Shown here: in pieces, positions 1 to 6,317 of the stretch
Layout of the letters: every line of letters starts with the position of its first letter
How positions within the stretch are numbered: the stretch's first letter is position 1
Source: an uncultured Lachnospiraceae bacterium
Lineage (GTDB): Bacteria; Bacillota; Clostridia; Lachnospirales; Lachnospiraceae
Length of the DNA: 7,946 nucleotides
NCBI GenBank assembly: GCA_937891165.1
Contig: CALAEX010000134.1
Coordinates: 1 to 7,946, forward strand
Direction: 5' to 3'
The notes under the pieces: model-generated
Told to the model about the DNA's origin: nothing
Databases searched by the model: none
The model's input: the letters and a program-made list of their open reading frames with translations, nothing else
Made by a program: the position numbers and the translations under genes

Positions 1-74
1 CGAGCGCAAGCGTGTCCTAGAAGATATCAAGGAAAACAAGACTTTTATTTATTTTTCAACATCCCCAAAACTTA

Positions 75-1673
75 TTATTTTTTTATCCAAATGGCTGGAC
101 GGATACCAATACTAGTATCGTTAGTGTTTTTACCATCAGAGTCTATTTTACCATAAGAGCTAACAAAGGAAGCAGACATAGCATTTTGACCCATAGAGCG
201 TAACCACCAATTTCCATAACCTGAATTGGAAGTATCAGAGCCTACATAAGTACCTTTTAGGGCGGCATAGTCTGTGACCTTTGCACGGCGTTTTGTATTA
301 TCAGCAAAATATTTTTTAGCTTCTTCTATCGAAAGTAAGAATACTTTATCTGTGGCATCAGCACCACCACTCGTACCATGTGTTTCATTTTTTGCTGTTT
401 TTACTGAGGTACTTTGAATGGATTTTCTTTCTGTGTCAGAAAATGCTTTCTTATAAAACTCTTCATTTAACCATTCACGAATGTCACTATTTCTCCAACT
501 TGTATCTTTCCATTCCTTATCAAAAGAAACTGCATTTAAAATTTGTTCACAAAGTAATAATAATTTTCCATTTTTTTCTTCTAATACATACCATGTGATA
601 TCTTTTGTGATAGCATCATTTTCATCAAACGTATACGAACCAAACTTAACCGAATTTCCTGCTTTTGCCGAATTAATATCTACTACTTTTCCATTATAAC
701 TTGTTGCATAGGAAGGTGTAGGTGTTGGAGTATTGGTAGACTTTGGAGTTGGAGTTACTGTTGGTTTCTTCGTTGGTTTTGGAGTTGGAGTTACTGTTGG
801 TTTCTTCGTTGGTTTTGGAGTAGGAGTCTTTGTCGGCTTTGGAGTAGGTGTAGGGGTTGGAGTGTTCGTAGGTGTAGGAGTCGGTGTTGGTGTCACAGGT
901 TTTTTTCCTTTGCTTACTTTAAGGATAATAGAATCATTAGGTAAAAGTCTGGTACCAGCTTCTAAGCTTTGTGAAATAATATAGTCAGATTTTACTGTAT
1001 CAGAGAATTCTTCCACTAATTCTATAATAATTCCTGCTTTTTCTAATTCATTATGAACTGATTTATAGGGCATTCCTACATAGTTCATGATTGTATATTT
1101 TTGATTTTCCATTTCTAATTCTGTAAATTTTTTCTTTAAAATTTCAGAATCAGGATATATAGAAAGCCCTTCTTTAATTTTAGATAAGGCATTTTTATAA
1201 TCTTTACTTGAAACTAACTTTTCAGCTTCTGAGATAATAATAGTGATGTGGGCATTTCTATAAGTATCATACATTTTTTGATAATCCGAATGATTACCAT
1301 AAGTATCTTGTGCATTTTTTATTAAGGTTATGGCAGAGATATAATCGTTATCTGCTACATATAATGCAGCGTCTGAAAGAACTTTTTCTTTAATTTTTTC
1401 AAAATAGTTAGCTTCCTCTTTTTGTAAGGTTTCAGATGTAGGATAATCTACAAGACCTTTTTGTATTTCAGCTAATGCATTGTCATAACTTCCATTGTCA
1501 GCAGCTTCCTTTGCTTTTGAAATAATAATAGTGATTTGTGTTTCATCAAAGGTAGATGCTAATTTAGGAATACCAAAAGCACTTGAGCTGGAAAAAAACG
1601 TTATTGTAAGAAATATTAGGGTAGTTTTAGAAATTCTTTTTTTTCTTTCAGATTCGTTATTAATTGTTGTCAT
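75..1673 (-). CDS. Exported TPR-like / PASTA / DUF6273 surface protein
   Basis: A 532-residue protein. Residues 11-15 are basic (KKRIS) and 17-34 are hydrophobic, consistent with a signal peptide or N-terminal anchor. Three TPR-like helical units follow at about 45-85, 94-133 and 142-182; the first and third are clearly related (ITIIIS then a Y-x-NAL-x-x-I-x-x-GL pattern). One PASTA domain lies at about 194-258 (VGMPY, then SQSLEAGTRL and ILKVSKG); this family binds peptidoglycan or muropeptides in penicillin-binding proteins and Ser/Thr kinases. A Pro/Thr/Lys spacer at 260-321 resembles a wall-spanning linker. The C-terminal part, 340-531, matches DUF6273 as I know it (KFGSY, ITWYVLE, SDIREWLN, YGNWWLRS, GIRPAIWI), a domain common in Firmicutes surface proteins and of unknown function. 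The start is supported by GAGGT at 1681-1685, 7 nt upstream. It probably acts outside the membrane. Substrate and role are unknown. No kinase or catalytic domain is visible, so it may be a wall-binding display protein. Confidence 0.85.
   Translation of the reverse strand: MTTINNESERKKRISKTTLIFLTITFFSSSSAFGIPKLASTFDETQITIIISKAKEAADNGSYDNALAEIQKGLVDYPTSETLQKEEANYFEKIKEKVLSDAALYVADNDYISAITLIKNAQDTYGNHSDYQKMYDTYRNAHITIIISEAEKLVSSKDYKNALSKIKEGLSIYPDSEILKKKFTELEMENQKYTIMNYVGMPYKSVHNELEKAGIIIELVEEFSDTVKSDYIISQSLEAGTRLLPNDSIILKVSKGKKPVTPTPTPTPTNTPTPTPTPKPTKTPTPKPTKKPTVTPTPKPTKKPTVTPTPKSTNTPTPTPSYATSYNGKVVDINSAKAGNSVKFGSYTFDENDAITKDITWYVLEEKNGKLLLLCEQILNAVSFDKEWKDTSWRNSDIREWLNEEFYKKAFSDTERKSIQSTSVKTAKNETHGTSGGADATDKVFLLSIEEAKKYFADNTKRRAKVTDYAALKGTYVGSDTSNSGYGNWWLRSMGQNAMSASFVSSYGKIDSDGKNTNDTSIGIRPAIWIKK
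745..816 (-). repeat. Two identical 36-nt tandem units in the Pro/Thr/Lys linker
   Basis: Positions 745-780 and 781-816 are the same 36 nt, encoding a 12-residue unit rich in KPT and TPTP twice. A shorter, diverged relative follows to about 840. The whole stretch 717-900 is low-complexity on both strands. Identity at the DNA level, including wobble positions, suggests recent duplication by slippage or unequal recombination, so linker length may vary between strains. Confidence 0.9.
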
Positions 1674-1804
1674 CTTCTTTACCTCGCTATTTTCTTAAGT
1701 ATTAAAAAGGACTTTTATAAGATTTTAGTAAAACTAGATAATTTTCTATTATTCATATACTTGATAATTTTGTTTAAAAAATTATTAAAAAAAGAAGTTA
1801 CCTT

Positions 1805-1833
1805 TTGACAATTTTATAAGTAAGTGATATAGT
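1805..1833 (+). promoter_or_regulatory. Sigma-A promoter for the membrane protein gene
   Basis: TTGACA at 1805-1810, a 17-nt spacer, then TATAGT at 1828-1833 with an extended -10 TG at 1825-1826. The predicted start is near 1840, giving a leader of about 190 nt before the ATG at 2032. The -35 box is a perfect consensus, which is notable even in AT-rich sequence. A TATAAT at 1977-1982 lies closer to the gene but has no recognisable -35 box. Confidence 0.6.
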
Positions 1834-1855
1834 AATATTACCATATTCTAAATAT

Positions 1856-1884
1856 ATATTACAAGTTACAACAGTATTTGTCAA
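1856..1884 (-). promoter_or_regulatory. Sigma-A promoter for the PASTA/DUF6273 gene
   Basis: Read on the minus strand, TTGACA (1884-1879), a 17-nt spacer, then TAATAT (1861-1856). The predicted start is near 1849, with a leader of about 175 nt to the ATG at 1673. It faces the plus-strand promoter at 1805-1833, so the two transcription start regions nearly coincide and both polymerases could not occupy the site at once. Confidence 0.55.
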
Positions 1885-2031
1885 TATAGTGGAATAACAG
1901 AAATAATAAAAAATGGTTAAAGAATATTATTACAAAACCAAAAATATATTTAAAAAAATTACTATTTATTATTTACTATAATAAACATATAAAAACGTAT
2001 TACAAATATATTAAAGGAAAGAGGAAAAATT

Positions 2032-2583
2032 ATGATGGGTATTTATATATTTTATATTTTATATTTTTTATTAGTAAAGCAGATTGTATGGTATGGATTA
2101 AAAGAAGATGATATTTTTTTTAAAATATTCAGTTTAATACAATATTTATTTTTTACGTTAACTACTTTATGGTATGTATCATATAATGTATTTTTTTTAG
2201 CTGGAATTAATTTAATTTTATGTTTTTTTATAGACCACTTTATTGTAAAATCTAATATTAAAAATAAGATACATTTAATAATATTAAATAACATATATAT
2301 AGTTTTTTTAGATACTGTTTTATATGGTATATATTATTGTATCAGTATGCCTAGTAAGTATGAAGATATAATAAATGGTATTATAGATAAAAATAATTTT
2401 TCTATATTTAAATATTTTAAGTCATTTATTAAATTTTGGGATATATCATATAAAAAATATTTTACAGCAATAAATGATTCAATTGAATATCCTTTTCAAA
2501 ATATAGTTGGATATATTATTTTCCTCTTATTAATACTTAAATTTTTTGATTGCATAACTATATTTCCACAAAATAATAATTAA
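2032..2583 (+). CDS. Small polytopic membrane protein, function unknown
   Basis: A 183-residue, Phe/Ile/Leu/Tyr-rich protein with about five hydrophobic segments: 2-20, 32-50, 52-69, 79-103 and 157-177. A more polar region at 105-155 (KYEDIINGIIDKNN, FKSFIKFWDISYKKYF) would lie on one side of the membrane. Ribosome binding site GAGG at 2021-2024 lies 7 nt before the ATG; a second ATG follows at once. The segment FFIDHFIVKSNIKNK followed by NNIYIVFLD loosely recalls the HFxID...LD pattern of DUF3307 membrane proteins, but the match is too weak to use as a name. Base composition is more AT-rich than the neighbouring genes, which could mean transfer or relaxed selection. A reading-frame remnant follows its stop codon. 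I do not recognise a function. Confidence 0.65.
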   Translation: MMGIYIFYILYFLLVKQIVWYGLKEDDIFFKIFSLIQYLFFTLTTLWYVSYNVFFLAGINLILCFFIDHFIVKSNIKNKIHLIILNNIYIVFLDTVLYGIYYCISMPSKYEDIINGIIDKNNFSIFKYFKSFIKFWDISYKKYFTAINDSIEYPFQNIVGYIIFLLLILKFFDCITIFPQNNN

Positions 2584-2748
2584 ATAAAATGGTTGATAAG
2601 CCTTGATTGTGAATTTTTATTTGATATTGATAAGGCAATAGAACATCAGAAAGAGGTAGAGGAATTTTATAATATTTCTATGTTGAAGAAAATGGAGAAA
2701 TTGGAACTATATGGATTGACAATAAATTTAAATAAAAAATGTTGGTAA
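2584..2748 (+). pseudogene. Possible frameshifted 3' remnant of an unknown gene
   Basis: Directly after the TAA at 2581, the same frame stays open to TAA 2746-2748 and contains a charged, protein-like stretch (DIDKAIEHQKEVEEFYN, ending near 2673). From about 2673 a different frame reads FYVEENGEIGTIWIDNKFK and stops at 2733-2735. The two halves joined by a frameshift look like a protein C-terminus, and neither has a start codon with a ribosome binding site. I do not recognise the family. It could instead be chance coding-like sequence in AT-rich DNA. Confidence 0.3.
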
Positions 2749-2752
2749 TTAA

Positions 2753-2806
2753 ATCAGATGAGAGATAATGTTTCATATACAATAGAAACATCATCTCTCA
2801 TCTGAT
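2753..2806. terminator. Long hairpin terminator, probably bidirectional
   Basis: A 22-bp inverted repeat (2753-2774 with 2785-2806) around a 10-nt loop. The single non-Watson-Crick position is A:C in a plus-strand transcript but G:U in a minus-strand transcript, so the stem is fully paired only in the minus direction. It lies 14 nt past the stop of the minus-strand SpoIID-domain gene. In the plus direction a T-rich tail follows (2809-2820), so it can also end transcripts of the membrane-protein gene. Confidence 0.75.
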
Positions 2807-2820
2807 AATTTTTATTAATT

Positions 2821-4098
2821 TTAAACGTATTCCCCAATTTGGCTAACGCCTACATAAATGGAAGAAATTTTATACCAAGTGTTAAAGCCTACTACACCAT
2901 CTGGATTTAAATCAAAAATTTCTTGGAAAGTTCGTACGGCTTCTTCTGTTCCTTCGCCAAAAATACCGTCTTCTGCTGTTTTTGGAATGAGAGGGTATGC
3001 ATTGCTAATGACATTTAGTTGTTCTTGAATCGTACGAACACTATTTCCACGAGAACCCACTCGAAGAGCAGCACCGGGATAGGAAGATGGAATACCAGAA
3101 ATTTGTTCGGTAGAGTTGATATACATATTGTTGCCATAGTAATTTCTTAAAATTTGAATTGGGGTATAGCCTTGGTCGCCAAGAGCTTTACTTCCCCATT
3201 GTGTCATAAGTCCGGGACAAGAAACTTGCCTGCCATCGCAATATTGAGTTAAAATAGGTTGCTTTACATTAGGGCGAGAAAGATAATTATTGAAAATATT
3301 GTCTACGGCTTCGTCAATCGTATCAAAAATATTTCGCTCTGGAATCCATTTATGGTCATAAGCAGTAGAAGAAGTAATCGTAAAATCGTAACCTCTAGAA
3401 CGATACCATTCGGTATAAACTCGATTTAGGGTAAAAGATTGTATGGCAAGAATATTTGCATAGATGGTAGATTCTGGCCATGTAGCATAAATTTCACTAG
3501 AAGCTACATTTTTAATATAATCTCGATAACGAACCGTATAATTTCTGGCACGAGTATTATTTGGTGTGCCATCATGTACGATAATAAATTCTGGAATTAC
3601 GACCTCTGGCAAAACGATTTCGCCAGAGGTTATTGTTTCTTTTACTTCTGGTTCTACAATTTTAGGAGGATATGAACCATATAAGGTATGCTCTGGAATA
3701 GAAAATTCTTCTACGGTATCGGGAAGACCTGTAGGACTTGGCAATAGCTGTGCACGTTGTTTCGCTGTGACATCTGCTAGAATTTCTGCACCAGAAATCC
3801 GAATAGGTTCGTATCCTTCAGAACTAATAGTTATTATATATTCACTATAAGGTCGTAAATCATTGGTTGCCGTTAGACTAAGCTCTACAGGTGGTGCTGG
3901 AAGATAGATAAAAGGAGTAAATCCAGAAGAATCAGTTTGAATTTGTTCAATCGTTTGTTCTGGTTCGTTTAGAGTAGAAATAGCTACCGTAGCATTTGGA
4001 ATAGGTAAATTGGTTGTAATATCAGTTAATTCGGCTTGAAAACCGCCTCTAGTTTCTGATTGAGTTTCCGTAGTGACAGGATAGATAATGGAACGCAT
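2821..4098 (-). CDS. SpoIID-domain protein with C-terminal peptidoglycan-binding domain
   Basis: A 425-residue protein in three parts. Residues 15-118 look like a carboxypeptidase-regulatory-type beta-sandwich (PIPNATVAI, TDSSGF, YIITISSEGYEP). Residues 170-325 match the SpoIID/LytB domain: DYIKNVASSEIYATWP, then ANILAIQSFTLNRVYTEWY, and a Cys pair in QYCDGRQVSCPGL before TQWGSKALGDQGYTP. Residues 340-415 are a PG_binding_1 domain (LRVGSRGNSV, TIQEQLN, DGIFGEGTEEAVRTFQ, DGVVGFNTWYK). SpoIID-family proteins are lytic transglycosylases acting on denuded glycan during sporulation; the PG-binding domain would hold this protein on the wall. No signal peptide is visible, so it may act inside a sporangium or after lysis. 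Similar signal-less proteins occur widely in Lachnospiraceae, to my knowledge. I start it at 4098 because AGGAG lies 5 nt upstream; an ATG at 4119 has no ribosome binding site. The specific sporulation role is inferred. Confidence 0.85.
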   Translation of the reverse strand: MRSIIYPVTTETQSETRGGFQAELTDITTNLPIPNATVAISTLNEPEQTIEQIQTDSSGFTPFIYLPAPPVELSLTATNDLRPYSEYIITISSEGYEPIRISGAEILADVTAKQRAQLLPSPTGLPDTVEEFSIPEHTLYGSYPPKIVEPEVKETITSGEIVLPEVVIPEFIIVHDGTPNNTRARNYTVRYRDYIKNVASSEIYATWPESTIYANILAIQSFTLNRVYTEWYRSRGYDFTITSSTAYDHKWIPERNIFDTIDEAVDNIFNNYLSRPNVKQPILTQYCDGRQVSCPGLMTQWGSKALGDQGYTPIQILRNYYGNNMYINSTEQISGIPSSYPGAALRVGSRGNSVRTIQEQLNVISNAYPLIPKTAEDGIFGEGTEEAVRTFQEIFDLNPDGVVGFNTWYKISSIYVGVSQIGEYV

Positions 4099-4103
4099 GG
4101 GAA

Positions 4104-4108
4104 CTCCT
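4104..4108 (-). promoter_or_regulatory. Ribosome binding site that fixes the SpoIID-domain gene start
   Basis: AGGAG on the minus strand, 5 nt before the ATG at 4098-4096. The in-frame ATG seven codons upstream (4119) has only A/T and an isolated CTCCC before it. The longer frame would therefore add a spurious seven-residue N-terminus. Confidence 0.75.
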
Positions 4109-4220
4109 AAAAAGAACATATTATGATTAATATATGTGGGAGTAATTAAAAAAATTCTATATATTAATGTATGTGAACAACTATAGAAAACTTGGGGGAT
4201 AATATTTTAGATAGAAGTCA

Positions 4221-4249
4221 TTGATGAAATTGTATGGTTAATATATAAT
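4221..4249 (+). promoter_or_regulatory. Sigma-A promoter for the GNAT gene
   Basis: TTGATG at 4221-4226, a 17-nt spacer, and a perfect TATAAT at 4244-4249. The transcription start would be near 4256, leaving a leader of about 60 nt before the ATG at 4316. No operator-like repeat is evident around it. Confidence 0.6.
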
Positions 4250-4315
4250 GATGAAATGAAAGAGAAATGGTTTAATGTATAGAGATATGGCAGAAATTTT
4301 ACATTTGGAGGCATT

Positions 4316-4840
4316 ATGATAGAATATTTATTTCAATCAACTAATATTAAGATTCGTGTAATGAAGTTGGAAGATATTCCACTTATTTGCAAAGCAGATA
4401 ATGATGAAAGTGAAGCTAATATAATATATTTAAAGAATCAATTGGCGAATCAAGAAAAACAAGAATGTAGTGCATTGGTAGCTTTATGTAATGGTGAAAT
4501 TGCAGGATATGTTTTTCTGTATTATAAAGGAAGATGGGGTGGGTTGGCGAATCAAAATCTTCCAAGTATTGTGGATTTAATTGTGTTTGAAAAGTATCGA
4601 AATAAAAAAATAGCTAGTATATTGATGGATGTTGCAGAGGAAATAGCGAAACAATATGGAAATCAAGTATATTTAGATGTTTGCTTAAATAGTGAGTATG
4701 GACCTGCCCAGAGGTTGTATATAAAAAGAGGCTATGTACCAGATGGAAAAGGGATATATTATGAAGAGAAAGTTTGTGAAATTGATGAAACATATAAGAA
4801 TAATGATGAGTTAACATTATGTCTTGTGAAAGAATTATAG
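4316..4840 (+). CDS. GNAT-family N-acetyltransferase
   Basis: A 174-residue protein of typical single-domain GNAT length. The fold's order is visible: an N-terminal strand and helix (IKIRVMKLEDIPLICKAD), a beta region (SALVALCNGEIAGYVFLYY), motif A with the acetyl-CoA loop at about 85-112 (VDLIVFEKYRNKKIASILMD; the usual Q/RxxGxG/A reads R-N-K-K-I-A), and motif B near 121-140 (DVCLNSEYGPAQRLYIKRGY, the usual N...A..LYxxxGF). GNAT enzymes transfer an acetyl group from acetyl-CoA to an amine. The substrate cannot be read from sequence; antibiotic, polyamine, peptide or protein N-termini are all possible. GGAGG at 4307-4311 gives a strong start. It is a monocistronic unit with its own promoter and a hairpin behind it, facing the JAB gene pair. 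Confidence 0.85.
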   Translation: MIEYLFQSTNIKIRVMKLEDIPLICKADNDESEANIIYLKNQLANQEKQECSALVALCNGEIAGYVFLYYKGRWGGLANQNLPSIVDLIVFEKYRNKKIASILMDVAEEIAKQYGNQVYLDVCLNSEYGPAQRLYIKRGYVPDGKGIYYEEKVCEIDETYKNNDELTLCLVKEL

Positions 4841-4856
4841 TATTGTAGAATGTGCT

Positions 4857-4901
4857 CAAATAAAGTCAAGCAGATTGCGAATATCCGCTTGACTTTATTT
4901 G
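4857..4901. terminator. Perfect 15-bp hairpin between convergent genes
   Basis: 4857-4871 pairs perfectly with 4887-4901 around a 15-nt loop. It lies 16 nt after the GNAT stop and 19 nt after the stop of the 87-residue minus-strand gene, so it probably serves both. Neither side has a clear downstream T-tract, but the arms are A/T-rich (CAAATAAAG / CTTTATTTG). Confidence 0.6.
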
Positions 4902-4920
4902 GAACATAAATAATAAGGTA

Positions 4921-5184
4921 TCAAGTATGATTCTCTTTATTATACAAAGTTTCTTGTTTATATTTTAATAATTGTTCTGCTAATTCTTTAGGAATGTCTT
5001 CCCCTTTCATAATCATTAAACGAGCTTTTTCCCTATCAGATTCTATTTTATTATTTTCAATAGTTTCAGATTCATCAAATATGCCGTAGGGAATCCCATA
5101 ATAGTCATATAATCTGAATTTTTCGTTTTGTTTTTTTATTTGTTCTGGAGTTTGTTCTTTATAACCAAATGGTAAATAAGTCAT
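4921..5184 (-). CDS. Small protein coupled to the JAB-domain gene, unknown function
   Basis: An 87-residue charged, soluble protein. The N-terminal half has a Tyr-rich patch (FRLYDYYGIPYGIF) after a Gln/Lys-rich helix (QTPEQIKKQNEKF). The C-terminal half is predicted helical (SDREKARLMIMKGEDIPKEL, then LLKYKQETLY). I do not recognise the family. The start is the ATG at 5184-5182: AAGGAGG sits 8 nt upstream, while a GTG nine codons earlier would overlap the upstream gene with no ribosome binding site. The gene begins one base after the stop of the JAB gene, whose last codons contain its ribosome binding site, so the two are co-transcribed and probably translationally coupled. Such a small charged partner could be an immunity, antitoxin or adaptor protein, but that is inference from arrangement alone. 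It ends in TGA, which shows that TGA is a stop in this genome. Confidence 0.65.
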   Translation of the reverse strand: MTYLPFGYKEQTPEQIKKQNEKFRLYDYYGIPYGIFDESETIENNKIESDREKARLMIMKGEDIPKELAEQLLKYKQETLYNKENHT

Positions 5185-5185
5185 A

Positions 5186-5800
5186 TTATCTGCCTCCTTT
5201 TCTTTTGACACTGCATTTATAGGTTATTCCAATTTTTTTAGCGTGTTTTGCTACATATTTAATACCAGAATAGTAAGGTTTTGTATTAGTAGTATTATTT
5301 TCTGTTATATATTTTGTTACGCCATAATTATAATATTCGACAAGTAATAATGGATTAAAATTTTGTTCTTTTCGCATCATATAAATAGTATCATCATTAC
5401 AAACGGCTGTCATTAAATAAATAGAATCATAATCTGCAAAAGAGTGTATATCTTTGCTTGAAAATAGTCCATTTATTGGATGATTGTGTAAAACGGCAAT
5501 AGAACAAATAGAACCATAAGTTACCAATTGTTTTACTTCGTTTTTATCATTCATGTTAATACCATTCATTGAACCTAAGATAGTGTAATATTCATTAGGA
5601 TTAGCTAAGTTCCAAAATATTCCTACCTCGTGAGATTTATTTTTGTTTTTAGATATACTTAATAACTTTTTATGTAATACATATAAGTCATCATTTATTT
5701 GAGGAGAATCAAAGGCTTCTATTTTAGCAATAGCTTCTATAATATCATCTGTTATTATGGTTATATTTTTATTTCCAGTTTTTATTTGTTGTAAATTCAT
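5186..5800 (-). CDS. JAB/JAMM-type metalloprotease-like protein
   Basis: A 204-residue protein. The central region 55-145 shows the JAMM zinc-site pattern: a Glu in SHEVGIFWN (E58), then IAVLHNHP (H105, H107, P108) and FSSKDI with Ser114 and Asp117. The spacing from HxHP to Ser is one residue shorter than in RadC and resembles JAB proteins with an HNHP...FSxxDI motif. The four expected zinc/catalytic residues are present, so activity is plausible. JAMM enzymes cleave isopeptide or peptide bonds. Bacterial relatives occur in tailed-phage, Ubl-like conjugation and polymorphic-toxin contexts. The flanks, residues 1-55 and 150-204 (basic tail KKIGITYKCSVKRKGGR), are unrecognised. No signal peptide, so cytoplasmic. 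GGAGG at 5811-5815 lies 10 nt before the ATG. It is first in a two-gene operon. No E1, E2 or ubiquitin-like gene is visible nearby. Confidence 0.7.
   Translation of the reverse strand: MNLQQIKTGNKNITIITDDIIEAIAKIEAFDSPQINDDLYVLHKKLLSISKNKNKSHEVGIFWNLANPNEYYTILGSMNGINMNDKNEVKQLVTYGSICSIAVLHNHPINGLFSSKDIHSFADYDSIYLMTAVCNDDTIYMMRKEQNFNPLLLVEYYNYGVTKYITENNTTNTKPYYSGIKYVAKHAKKIGITYKCSVKRKGGR
5193..5199 (-). promoter_or_regulatory. Ribosome binding site inside the end of the JAB gene
   Basis: AAGGAGG on the minus strand lies within the last codons of the JAB gene (its KGGR end) and 8 nt before the ATG at 5184. It decides the start of the 87-residue gene and implies coupled translation across the one-base gap. 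Confidence 0.75.
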
Positions 5801-5856
5801 TTTATATTGTCCTCCATTATATTTATATTATATCATAATTTTTTAAAAATTGTACT

Positions 5857-5884
5857 TTTAGAATTAAAAAAAGTGTGATATAAT
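5857..5884 (+). promoter_or_regulatory. Extended -10 promoter for the T-box leader
   Basis: TATAAT at 5879-5884 with TG at 5876-5877 (extended -10). The best -35 candidate is TTTAGA at 5857-5862 with a 16-nt spacer, a weak match. Transcription would begin near 5890, just before the first leader stem. The divergent JAB operon starts less than 100 nt away, so both promoters share this short gap. Confidence 0.55.
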
Positions 5885-5889
5885 GCTAG

Positions 5890-6184
5890 ATAAAGGCAAA
5901 GAAGAGGAGAGTAAACAGTTAGATATGTTACAGAGAGTCTGATTTGGTGAGAGCAGGCACAGAAGGAACTGTTGAACATGGCCTCGGAGCTGCGTACCGA
6001 AGCAAATATGCCAAGGCTACGACGGGTTCAACCGTTACATTGATAGACTATCGATGAATCATTTCTCATCTGTAGTTAATAAGGTGCATATCGTGAGGTA
6101 TGAGTAAATTTAGGGTGGTAACACGAAGTGTTTGATACGCTCTCGTCCCTGAAAAAGAAATTTTTCAGAGAGGGGGCTTTTTTT
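5890..6184 (+). promoter_or_regulatory. Methionine-specific T-box leader (tRNA-Met sensor)
   Basis: Class I T-box that senses uncharged tRNA and controls termination. Stem I base: GAGG (5904-5907) pairs with CCTC (5982-5985). The specifier loop has AGAGTA (5908-5913) opposite GAACATGG. Above it AACAGTT (5914-5920) pairs with AACTGTT (5967-5973). The specifier is ATG at 5978-5980, followed by the usual purine; this matches the MetRS gene downstream. The distal Stem I element AGAGAG...TTTGGTGAG is present at 5932-5951. A Stem IIA/B-like hairpin ACGG/CCGT lies at 6022-6035. The T-box AGGGTGGTAACACG starts at 6112; its TGGT would pair with an ACCA 3' end, as expected for a tRNA with A73. AGGG (6112-6115) can pair with CCCT (6147-6150) as antiterminator, with AACAC/GTGTT closing an inner helix. 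The leader looks functional although its gene is not. Confidence 0.93.
6145..6184 (+). terminator. T-box regulated intrinsic terminator
   Basis: CTGAAAAA (6149-6156) pairs with TTTTTCAG (6161-6168) around a GAAA loop, with further GTCCC/GGGGGC pairing below, followed by seven T (6178-6184). It shares CCCT (6147-6150) with the antiterminator, so the two folds exclude each other. About 130 nt separate it from the metG ATG. Confidence 0.85.
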
Positions 6185-6317
6185 ATTACAAAAATTCATG
6201 GAAAGAAAGTAAATAATTAAAATTTTTAATTGTATCAAATAAGTTTCATACTTCAAATGAGTAAAATATGAAGTGATGAGAGAGATGTTATCACAAAATA
6301 AGAAATGAGGTAAAATT

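Larger units (their letters stand above)
1674..2031. other. Gene-free divergent intergenic region, very AT-rich
   Basis: A 358-nt gap between two divergently transcribed genes. It holds two near-consensus sigma-A promoters (annotated separately) and the ribosome binding sites of both genes. A 22-codon ATG frame at 1913-1981 has no Shine-Dalgarno sequence and I do not call it. I see no RNA gene or long inverted repeat. The implied 5' leaders are long, about 175 to 190 nt on each side. Confidence 0.7.

Noticed and set aside
717..900. A CRISPR-like or other spaced repeat array
   Set aside because: The repeats are tandem coding units of a Pro/Thr/Lys linker with no unique spacers and they keep the reading frame.
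733..984. A plus-strand Gly/Val-rich frame opposite the Pro/Thr linker
   Set aside because: It is the antisense image of the low-complexity TPTP/KPT coding repeats, with no ribosome binding site and no domain-like content.
1913..1981. A 22-codon peptide (MVKEYYYKTKN...) in the long leader before 2032
   Set aside because: No Shine-Dalgarno sequence, and AT-rich composition makes short open frames common.
4120..4200. A sporulation sigma-E/K-type promoter (CATACATT on the minus strand) before the SpoIID-domain gene
   Set aside because: The -10-like sequence is good but I found no ATA-type -35 element at the right spacing, so it is not supported.
6021..6036. The GGGTTCAA sequence as a tRNA T-arm fragment
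   Set aside because: It is the loop of the Stem IIA/B hairpin of the T-box leader; no cloverleaf can be built around it.
6240..6285. TTCATA / TATGAA inverted repeat between the T-box terminator and metG
   Set aside because: Only six A/T-rich pairs across a long loop, expected by chance in this composition.
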